Source: NIOZ-UU13 sp035528395 (GTDB lineage Bacteria > Planctomycetota > Phycisphaerae > Sedimentisphaerales > Anaerobacaceae). From it: a DNA stretch of 64,000 bases. The stretch's first letter is position 1; each line of letters opens with the position of its first letter. The notes under the pieces are model-generated. The model was not told the origin of the DNA. It searched no databases and worked only from the letters and a program-made list of their open reading frames with translations. Position numbers and translations under genes: made by a program. The stretch is taken from assembly GCA_035528395.1 (NCBI GenBank), contig DATKYR010000190.1:1-64000 (forward strand). The letters run 5' to 3'. Shown piece after piece: positions 50,949 through 58,146 of this stretch.

Positions 50949-51821
50949 TTAGTCCCACCTGAATTCTGTTTGAGTTTCTCCAAGCAAGTCCTGCATCCGC
51001 TTCTTTACATTCTCATTCTTGAATTTATCATCCCTCCACCTTGAAATCTCAGATCTGCTTTCTCTGAGCCGTTTTTGCAGCTCATTAAGCCACCTAAGGA
51101 GCCGTTCGTATGCTATTTGCTTTCTCCTGACAATCAGGTCAAACCTGCCGGCAACCACATCTTCCAGCTCAGCGATTAATTTGTTCTTTTCTCTGTCACT
51201 CTGTGCAGCCTTGATATTCTTGACCAGCTCATCTCTTGTTTTTTTCAGTTTCAAATCTTCTATAAGGACCTCAGCTAATTCAGGATTTCTTCTTCCCTCT
51301 TCAATAATTCGTCCATATTTTTTCAAGGCGAGCTCGTATTTCTCTGCATAAAGGTCCGGGTTTGTGTCTTTTAATTTAGCCAACTCCTGGGCTTCCTTGG
51401 GGTCAAACTTTTCAAGCGATTCAATAAATTCTGCACGTCTCCTCTTCCCCCAGTTGTCTATACGTTCCCTGATTATCTTGCCGAACTCCTCACGGCCGTG
51501 CCTTCTAAGCTCGATGCTGAACTGGTTTGGGTCTTTCTCGCGTAACCGGGCCAATTCCTTTGCCTTTTCCGGGTTGCTTTCCTGCAGGCTCTTCATAACG
51601 CGGTCAATTTCCTCATCTGTTGGTTCGAACCTTCTTGAACCCCGTCCCGGCCCCGGCCCTCGTCCGGGCCCCGGTCTCGGTCCCCTTCCTGGTCCTCTTG
51701 GTCCATCCTCGGTCCAGATGCTTTGTTCATCCTTCTTTTCTTCAGCCGAACAGGGCAGGACGATAACTGCCGTGATGATCGCCATGACCATAACCAAAAT
51801 AATTCTGCGACTTAACTCCAT
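50949..51821 (-). CDS. Exported helical protein with a Gly/Pro/Arg-rich linker
   Basis: 290 residues from the ATG at 51821 (GGGAT site). The signal peptide ends near LPCSA. A low-complexity GPRGPGRGPRPGPGRGPGPG linker (about 37-60) is followed by a long charged, mostly alpha-helical region with a coiled-coil look (EEIDRVMKSLQESNPEKAKE...) to FRWD at the end. It is third gene of a sigma/anti-sigma operon and overlaps nothing essential. It may be the sensed or regulated periplasmic partner (inference). I do not recognise the family. Confidence 0.7.
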   Translation of the reverse strand: MELSRRIILVMVMAIITAVIVLPCSAEEKKDEQSIWTEDGPRGPGRGPRPGPGRGPGPGRGSRRFEPTDEEIDRVMKSLQESNPEKAKELARLREKDPNQFSIELRRHGREEFGKIIRERIDNWGKRRRAEFIESLEKFDPKEAQELAKLKDTNPDLYAEKYELALKKYGRIIEEGRRNPELAEVLIEDLKLKKTRDELVKNIKAAQSDREKNKLIAELEDVVAGRFDLIVRRKQIAYERLLRWLNELQKRLRESRSEISRWRDDKFKNENVKKRMQDLLGETQTEFRWD

Positions 51822-51825
51822 TTTT

Positions 51826-52350
51826 CTATCCCTTCCAGAAATCACTGTTATTAATTTCTATCAGCTCCATCTCTAATTCAGTTATTGTACTGTCGCCGTT
51901 GCCCTCGTCTTCTCCCGACTGCAGGGTCAGCAGCTCATCTTCAATCTGCTCAATTTCGGTAGTGAAAATCGCCAGGTCCGCGTCGGCGGCGGCAATATCA
52001 TCACTGTCCCAGATTGCTGTGGGTATTATCGAGGTAAGTTGCATACCATTGGGTTTGCGGGGACTTTTTTGGAATAAATTCAGGCCTATCGCCGTGAGGA
52101 ACATAACTGCTGCTGCGGCACAAGCCGCCTTGTAAGTTATGTGCTTAAATACATATGCTCTTCTTGCCGGCAGACGCATGGCGATTTCAGCCTTTATATT
52201 GGCTATGAGCATAGCATCAGGCTCGGGCGCAGGATGTTCACGGAGGATTTCTTCGGCCTTTTGAATATCCTCAACGTTCCTTTCAGCCTGCTCGGCATCC
52301 AGGAATTTCTCAAACAGCTCTTTCAAATTTTCCTGATTTTCATCGTTCAT
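51826..52350 (-). CDS. Probable anti-sigma factor, single-pass membrane protein
   Basis: 174 residues. The N-terminal cytoplasmic helical part (LKELFEKFLDAEQAERNVED) is followed by one TM helix (about 71-90, AACAAAAVMFLTAIGLNLF) and an acidic outer tail (ADADLAIFTTEIEQIEDELL). There is no Cys-rich zinc finger. Its position 7 bp after the ECF sigma gene is the main evidence for the function. Confidence 0.7.
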   Translation of the reverse strand: MNDENQENLKELFEKFLDAEQAERNVEDIQKAEEILREHPAPEPDAMLIANIKAEIAMRLPARRAYVFKHITYKAACAAAAVMFLTAIGLNLFQKSPRKPNGMQLTSIIPTAIWDSDDIAAADADLAIFTTEIEQIEDELLTLQSGEDEGNGDSTITELEMELIEINNSDFWKG

Positions 52351-52357
52351 AATATTC

Positions 52358-52888
52358 TCACCTCATTAACTCCCGCAGTTTCTTTAGCCCTCGATGCAGC
52401 TTTGCCAACGTTGTGCCTATCGGCTCAGACCGCATTTGGGCTATTTCTTTGAAGCTCAGTTCTGAATAAAAACGCAGCATTATCAATTCTCTCGTATCCG
52501 TGTCCAGCCTTGTGAGCTGCATCTGTAACTTATCAATTTGCTCGTTGTTGGATTGTTTTGGCTCAGTAAAATGCGATTCAAGCTGCTCTTTTTGAACATC
52601 GAGTAATTTTTTCCGTCGCTGTTTGCTCCTTAAATAATCGTGAAAAATATTAGCCGCTATTTTGAACAGCCAACCATCGAAGGAGCCGCCCTTGTAAGAA
52701 GCAATTTTCTCTACTAACTTGACAAATAGCTCGCTTAACAACTCGTCACTAAGGTCTTTATTGACCGTCAAACGGTAAAAATAACCGTAACATCGGCTTG
52801 CATACATATCGACTATCTGCGAAAAACACTTAGAATCCCTGTTCTTGCAGCCGATTATTATCTGGGCTAAGTCATCAGTTTTTGCCAT
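52358..52888 (-). CDS. ECF-family RNA polymerase sigma factor (second)
   Basis: 176 residues. Region 2 (VDMYASRCYGYFYRLTVNKDLSDELLSELF...GGSFDGWLFKIAANIFHDYL) and region 4 (DTRELIMLRFYSELSFKEIA...GTTLAKLHRGLKKLREL) are clear. It starts a sigma/anti-sigma/exported-protein unit built like the one at 11330-14425, although the sigmas are of different groups. Confidence 0.93.
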   Translation of the reverse strand: MAKTDDLAQIIIGCKNRDSKCFSQIVDMYASRCYGYFYRLTVNKDLSDELLSELFVKLVEKIASYKGGSFDGWLFKIAANIFHDYLRSKQRRKKLLDVQKEQLESHFTEPKQSNNEQIDKLQMQLTRLDTDTRELIMLRFYSELSFKEIAQMRSEPIGTTLAKLHRGLKKLRELMR

Positions 52889-53069
52889 TTTTAAGCGTTT
52901 TTACGTAAATAAAGACGGCTTGGGGAGACGATTTATTGCAAAAATCCACAAAAATCAACGTCCGGATAAAATTTGGTGGTCCTATATGGTGTCGTCTAAT
53001 CCATTTTGAAGAAGAAAACAACGTATTGGCACCGTTGATAACCGGACAAACCCATAGGGCCTCTGGCTT

Positions 53070-53375
53070 TTAACCAGGTAAAATGTCCTCTTCTTCCTCC
53101 TCCTGCTCATCGTCATCATCGGCCTTCCAACCGTCAGCTTCGTCAAGCTCATTGATTTCACGCTGCATAAATTGGATGATTTTGTCCTGCAGAGGTGCCA
53201 TTTTCCCGTACCACTTTAGCATTCCCTGATAGCTGGCCAACAGCATATCCAGGCGGATAAGCTGCCATTTGGCTATGCATTCCGGCTCCTTGATATTAGT
53301 AAACGGGTCGCATTTGAAGGTCCTTTTGTCGCCGGAACCCATCTCACAGAATTCGCAATCTTTGCACTGTATCAT
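53070..53375 (-). CDS. Small Cys-rich protein of unknown function
   Basis: 101 residues. Five cysteines in the first 33 residues (CKDCEFCEMG...FKCDP...ECIAKW) could bind zinc or an iron-sulfur cluster. A helical middle (LIRLDMLLASYQGMLKWYGK) and a very acidic tail (DDDDEQEEEEEDILPG) follow. I do not recognise it. Monocistronic, between the second sigma gene and the corrinoid reactivase. Confidence 0.7.
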   Translation of the reverse strand: MIQCKDCEFCEMGSGDKRTFKCDPFTNIKEPECIAKWQLIRLDMLLASYQGMLKWYGKMAPLQDKIIQFMQREINELDEADGWKADDDDEQEEEEEDILPG

Positions 53376-53591
53376 ATTTGCATCCCAATCTGGTTCGCCG
53401 AAAAACCAGCCTCTCGCAAAAGTATTACTAACGACGTGGCCCGGCTCTTTTTCATAATTGAACTGCGATCTTTTTGTTCGTGGTTTTTTTATTTTTATTT
53501 TTTACTTTTAAGTTCACTTATAATATCATACATTCCAACGGCTTAAAAGTATATTGCAATAAACAATTTTTGTCTGTTTGTGGAGAAATAG

Positions 53592-53672
53592 ATGGCAAAA
53601 CCGAGACGTAGGCGCAAAGTGGGCAGTAAAAAAAGACGCGCCCGCTGGAAAATAAGGCATAAAATAAGCTGA
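53592..53672 (+). CDS. 26-residue highly basic small protein
   Basis: A short ORF, MAKPRRRRKVGSKKRRARWK followed by IRHKIS, with GGAGA about 8 bp upstream and its own TGA. Half the residues are Lys or Arg. This composition and size recall the smallest ribosomal proteins (bTHX-type) and other rRNA-binding peptides. The identity with any named family is not established. Confidence 0.6.
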   Translation: MAKPRRRRKVGSKKRRARWKIRHKIS

Positions 53673-53689
53673 GTGTGAGCGACAAGATG

Positions 53690-53754
<65 letters not shown>

Positions 53755-55341
53755 ATGAAACACTTCACAATCACTTTCAAACCCGACAATAAGCAAATCT
53801 CTATTCACGCAGGTGCCACACTTTTCGAGGCCGCGGGCCAGGCCGGCATAATCCTGAACACCGTTTGCGGTGGTAAAGGTACCTGTAAAAAGTGTCTGGT
53901 AAACCTCGAACCGGACGGTCGAGAGGTCCTCGCCTGTCAACACAATATCCAAAGCGACCTTACGGTAACAATTCCCGCCGGTTCCAGATTCTTCGAGCAG
54001 AAAATCTTAGAACACGGCATAGATACACAAATCGACTTGGCTGCGACCGTACATGAAAAATATCAGGAAAAAGCTGCCACAGGAAAGATATTCGGCATAG
54101 CCGTCGATATCGGGACAACGACCGTCGTCGCCAAGCTAATCAATATGGCTGACGGCGAATGTCACGCTACGGAAGCAACCATCAACCCGCAAAGCCGATA
54201 TGGTGACGATGTTATCAGCAGGATTGCATACGCACAAGACGATGAAAAATTAGCTGAACTGCACAAAGCCATAATAGACTGCGTAAATGGCCTGACAACA
54301 AAGCTCTGTAAAAAAACTTCCATCAATCCAAAGCACATATACGAAATGTGTGTCGTCGGCAATACGACTATGAACCACATCTTCCTTAAATTGCCAGTAA
54401 CCCAGCTTGGCCAGGCACCGTATAAGGCATTTTCGCTCGATGCACACGATATACCTGCTGCGCAGCTTCATCTTGAAATGAACCCTGCCGGTAATATCCA
54501 TACCGTTGAAAATATAGCGGGTTTCGTAGGCTCGGATACAATCGCTGTCGCGCTCGCGGTGGATATTGATTCAACCGAAGAAATGACACTGGTCGTTGAC
54601 ATCGGCACAAACGGCGAGCTTGTACTCGGTACTAAAGACAAACTCTATGCGGCCAGTTGTGCTGCAGGGCCGGCTCTGGAAGGGGCACGTATAACCTGCG
54701 GCAGCAGAGCGGCTGAAGGCGCAATAGAGGCTGTGGTTGTAAATGAAGATGATATAGATTTGGACGTGATAGGAAATGCCTCACCCCGCTCGATATGCGG
54801 CAGCGGCCTGATTGATGCCGTGGCGGTAATGCTGGAACTCGGCATAATCGACCATACAGGGCGATTCGTGGAAAAGGAAAAAATTGAAGGAAAGGTGTCA
54901 CCCGCTATTTTCTCTCGCATACGTGAAGAACAGAGTCAGCCGGCCTTTCTCTTAGCGGAAAACGATGGCGCCGGTACGGTGTACCTGACGCAAAAAGATA
55001 TTCGCCAGATGCAATTAGCAAAAGCAGCCATCCGGGCGGGCATCAGGCTTTTACAGAAGAGAATCGGCCTTGAAGATTGTGACATAGAACATATCCTCTT
55101 AGCCGGTGCATTCGGCAATTACATCCGAAAAGAAAGTGCTCTGCGAATAGGCTTGTTGCCCACAGTTCCTGTGGAAAAAATTCGTTTTGTCGGTAATGCG
55201 GCCGCTTCCGGCGCATGGATGGTACTTGTCAGTCGGCATTACCGGGAAACTGCACGCGAATTAGCCGGCAAGATTAAATACATCGAAATCGCCCACGAGC
55301 CTGAGTTCCAGGATGTTTACGCGGATTCAATGCTGTTTTGA
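53755..55341 (+). CDS. Corrinoid protein reactivase (RACo family, DUF4445)
   Basis: 528 residues from the ATG at 53755. An N-terminal [2Fe-2S] ferredoxin domain (ILNTVCGGKGTCKKC, later LACQ) is followed by a middle domain and the ASKHA-like RACo domain (FGIAVDIGTTTVVAKLI, VVDIGTNGELVLG, SICGSGLIDAVAVML, ILLAGAFGNYI). The family uses ATP to re-reduce inactive Co(II) corrinoid proteins. That implies corrinoid methyltransferases elsewhere in the genome, and a mainly anaerobic life. No methyltransferase is in this window. Confidence 0.93.
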   Translation: MKHFTITFKPDNKQISIHAGATLFEAAGQAGIILNTVCGGKGTCKKCLVNLEPDGREVLACQHNIQSDLTVTIPAGSRFFEQKILEHGIDTQIDLAATVHEKYQEKAATGKIFGIAVDIGTTTVVAKLINMADGECHATEATINPQSRYGDDVISRIAYAQDDEKLAELHKAIIDCVNGLTTKLCKKTSINPKHIYEMCVVGNTTMNHIFLKLPVTQLGQAPYKAFSLDAHDIPAAQLHLEMNPAGNIHTVENIAGFVGSDTIAVALAVDIDSTEEMTLVVDIGTNGELVLGTKDKLYAASCAAGPALEGARITCGSRAAEGAIEAVVVNEDDIDLDVIGNASPRSICGSGLIDAVAVMLELGIIDHTGRFVEKEKIEGKVSPAIFSRIREEQSQPAFLLAENDGAGTVYLTQKDIRQMQLAKAAIRAGIRLLQKRIGLEDCDIEHILLAGAFGNYIRKESALRIGLLPTVPVEKIRFVGNAAASGAWMVLVSRHYRETARELAGKIKYIEIAHEPEFQDVYADSMLF

Positions 55342-55342
55342 G

Positions 55343-55440
55343 ACACTGACGGACACGGACTATTTAAGACGCTGACTGACACTGACTTCCTTCTTGACGC
55401 TGACTGACACGGACTTCTTAGACACTGAATGATAAGGACT
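55343..55440. repeat. GACACTGACTGACACGGAC word repeat
   Basis: At least five imperfect copies of a GAC(A/G)CTGACTGACACGGACT unit follow the reactivase stop. The same words recur at about 56607-56656 after the pseudopilin gene, so this word is shared by two neighbouring gaps. Confidence 0.8.
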
Positions 55441-55487
55441 ATTTTGGACGAAATGGTATTCGGGGCATACCCTACATCGCTGGGAAC

Positions 55488-55715
55488 ATGCGAAGAGCTT
55501 TAAGAATAATCTTAGGCATAGTGTTGATTATCCTCGGTGTGTTGGCATTGGTGACACCACTTTCTCCGGGCTCCTGGCTGGCTCTTATCGGGTTGGAGAT
55601 TCTGGGATTGAGGATACTGTTTCAGCGCAAGCTTCTGTCCTGGACTCCGAGGAAATACCGCGGCAGGCTGAGGATACTGTTCAGAAAAATGAAGAAAAAA
55701 CCCAAAAAACCATAA
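55488..55715 (+). CDS. Small PGPGW-type membrane protein
   Basis: 75 residues: one or two TM segments (RIILGIVLIILGVLALV and WLALIGLEILGLRIL) joined by TPLSPGS, the PGPGW-like turn, and a very basic C-terminus (RKMKKKPKKP). Family function is unknown. Its start follows no strong ribosome site. Confidence 0.72.
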   Translation: MRRALRIILGIVLIILGVLALVTPLSPGSWLALIGLEILGLRILFQRKLLSWTPRKYRGRLRILFRKMKKKPKKP

Positions 55716-55782
55716 GCTCGAATGGGGTATCATAACGACCTAAGTTCCGTCGCCCGTTACCGACAGATTACTACCTTTTTTA

Positions 55783-55810
55783 TTGACTTTGGGCTTGTAG
55801 ATTGTATAAT
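55783..55810 (+). promoter_or_regulatory. Sigma-70 promoter of the pseudopilin gene
   Basis: TTGACT (55783-55788), 16-bp spacer, TATAAT (55805-55810), about 50 bp upstream of the gene start. Confidence 0.7.
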
Positions 55811-55861
55811 TAATATGGGTGGATTTTGTTTTAGCAGTTTTAAGGAAAGGTGGTTATAGCC

Positions 55862-56608
55862 ATGCACAAACGAGAGGGGTTTACATTGATAGAACTGCTG
55901 GTGGTAATCGCTATTATTGCGCTTTTGATGGGGATATTGATGCCGGCCCTGCAGCGTGTTAAGAAGCAGGCCAGGACCGTCTATTGCCTGAGCGGCCTCA
56001 AACAAATTGGCATGGCCATGACCATGTACGCCGATGATAACGTGGGCTTTATTCCCCGTGCATTAGACCATAAAGTGAAATGGATCCTGGTGTTCATTCC
56101 TTACTTAGGCCAGGAATATAGAGAAATCCAAGATTACAGGGAGGTTGACGTATATCAGTGCCCATCCTTTCCTCGTGCGGGAGTAGGTCAATACGGCCAC
56201 AGGAACGCCGAGCAGACAGTGGATTATGTTGTGAACGCCTGGGATATGCAGGACCCGGGTCTAAGAGGCGGCGAGCAGGGGAACCAAAAGGATGAGCCGA
56301 CCAAGCTCAGTAGTGTCAAGTCTCCCGCCCAGCGGATTTATATGGCTGATAACGAGGCAGGAGATTGGCGACCTGTCGTCCGGGACGAATATGAGCTGGA
56401 TATCTTGTCCAGGATGAACTATCTGGACGTTTGGTCGAGGACGCATTTGCCCGCTTCGGAAGAAACAACTAAGGGCAGTAACCTGACCCGACGGATCTCC
56501 CGTGATCGACATCGCGGCAATGGGTGTAACAATCTTTTCTTCGATGGTCGGGCTGATTGGTTGCATAAGGACGAAAATACTTCTCGATTTTGGTGCGGCG
56601 CAGAGTAA
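55862..56608 (+). CDS. Type II secretion-type pseudopilin, H-x-DG family
   Basis: 248 residues from the ATG at 55862 (MHKREGFTLIELLVVIAIIA), the class III prepilin signal, cleaved after Gly. The hydrophobic helix is followed by a secreted domain with LKQIGMAMTMYADDN and the tail RHRGNGCNNLFFDGRADWL, typical of the large planctomycete H-x9-DG pseudopilin family. AAGGAAAGG precedes the start. These proteins are numerous in this phylum and their individual roles are unknown. Confidence 0.9.
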   Translation: MHKREGFTLIELLVVIAIIALLMGILMPALQRVKKQARTVYCLSGLKQIGMAMTMYADDNVGFIPRALDHKVKWILVFIPYLGQEYREIQDYREVDVYQCPSFPRAGVGQYGHRNAEQTVDYVVNAWDMQDPGLRGGEQGNQKDEPTKLSSVKSPAQRIYMADNEAGDWRPVVRDEYELDILSRMNYLDVWSRTHLPASEETTKGSNLTRRISRDRHRGNGCNNLFFDGRADWLHKDENTSRFWCGAE

Positions 56609-56845
56609 CACTGACTGACACGGACGCTTTAGACACGGAGTAACACTGACTGACACATGAGAAGTGGTGAGTGGTGAGTAGTGAGTGCTTAAATGGGGGG
56701 GAGGAAATCTCTTTAATAACTGTCCTGAATTTTCATAAACTTTTCAATCTCGTTGTAGATTCCATATTTTTCGCACCCTAAATACAGGGATTCCCCGATG
56801 GACTTATGCCTTCTGAACCCCGATAATTAAGTATCAGGGCAAAAA

Positions 56846-57124
56846 ATGAAATATTGTGTGCAAGGCCTTTACAGAAAAGGGGGGATGGGAAAAATAACAA
56901 TGGCATTCCTTACTGTTTTCAGAACGACTAAACTGGAGGGTGACCTCGGCTACGGCGTCATTGAGGTAAGCGGGAAAAAGTGTCCAGTATATAGAGCGAG
57001 TCCGATATACGGTGATATGGGCCATGGTCTTGTTAATGTACACGGGAAAAAGTATCCAGTACAAAAAATGAATAAACAGGATGGTGATATCGGTTACGGC
57101 GTCGTTGATATTCAATACAAATGA
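56846..57124 (+). CDS. Small protein of three GD(L/M/I)GxG repeats
   Basis: 92 residues. Three units of about 21 residues follow a short head: GDLGYGVIEVSGKKCPVYRA, GDMGHGLVNVHGKKYPVQKM and GDIGYGVVDIQYK. DNA differences between units are mostly at third codon positions (GGC/GGT, GAC/GAT, GTC/CTT), which supports coding. AGGGC precedes the ATG weakly. The reverse strand is open as well, so strand choice rests on this pattern. I do not recognise the family. Confidence 0.45.
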   Translation: MKYCVQGLYRKGGMGKITMAFLTVFRTTKLEGDLGYGVIEVSGKKCPVYRASPIYGDMGHGLVNVHGKKYPVQKMNKQDGDIGYGVVDIQYK

Positions 57125-57376
57125 AACCTGAGTAAACGATAATCCGTGCCGTTCACTCTCTGTGGTGATTGATGAGTGGTTAAATGGAGGGCGAGGAACT
57201 CACTTCACTATTCGACATTCCTTGCATTATTGTTTGATTTATACAGCTCGCCCTGGATTCCTGCCTTCGCAGGAATGACAAACTCAGGCAATTGTCAAAC
57301 ATTAACTAAATTTGGTATAACCGGATAGCGATTCATAACAATCTCCTTCAAAGGACAGCATAGGCTGAAGTGCATC

Positions 57377-58075
57377 TTAGCGAATTTTAAGGCCTTTATT
57401 GAGATATGCTTCAAGGGGAGGGTCCGGGGTTTCAAAATCGGATGATATAAGAATTTTTGATTCAAAGGGCTGTAAACTAACGCTCCCATATATTTTGTTA
57501 TCGTGCACATCGCAATATTTATCTGATTCCAGATCAATGCTAATTACATCAAGCGACGGATTATAAATAATCCGGGACTTTTTTGGGCTGTCTATCGTAA
57601 TATCATCGAATCGATCCAAATATGAAAATTCCCTGGAGTCTTCGTCATATCCTGATAACCTACGCCATTGGTCAAGTGTCAACTCGTCACGCGTCCATCT
57701 GTCTTCGTAAGCTTTATAACAACTGACAAGAACATGCCTGTAATTAAAGGGATTATAAAAATAGTTGTCATCCGACCGGCCAAAATGAACATCATCATAA
57801 TTTATCGCCAAGAAAAATGTTTGCTGTTGTGCGTCGGTGGCGAACATGATATTGTCCAGCACGACATCATCGACTAGCCTCATTCGTTCTCGCGTCCTGC
57901 CGCCGAAACTCGTCCTGCCGACGAGAATCACCTGCATCTCTCTGTTGCCGTATAGCGTGTTGTTCTGCACGACGTTGCCGGGCGCCCAGTGAAAGAAGAT
58001 GCCCGCCATGTGAGAGTTGATGACTGTATTGTGCTCGATGATTCGATTGTTGCGCCGCGCAAATCCAATAAAAAG
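57377..58075 (-). pseudogene. 3' fragment of a parallel beta-helix protein
   Basis: The frame reads beta-helix turns upstream of the first ATG (FARRNNRIIEHNTVINSH, then MAGIFFHWAPGNVVQNNTLYGN) and ends in a beta-rich C-terminus (PLEAYLNKGLKIR). Upstream of about 58075 the sequence switches to two direct TTGTAA(A/G)AGAAATG(C/T) repeats and a stop, so the N-terminal part is missing. A domain of the same kind is complete in the gene starting 70 bp further on. It is a truncated paralogue or a product of recombination. Confidence 0.7.
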
Positions 58076-58146
58076 TTTAGCATTTCTTTTACAATCCTGA
58101 CATTTCTCTTACAATTCGCTTTTTGTCCGTGTTTTATGTATATTTT

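Noticed and set aside
56834..57115. Gene on the minus strand over the repeat protein
   Set aside because: Synonymous-type differences between repeats are seen only when read on the plus strand.
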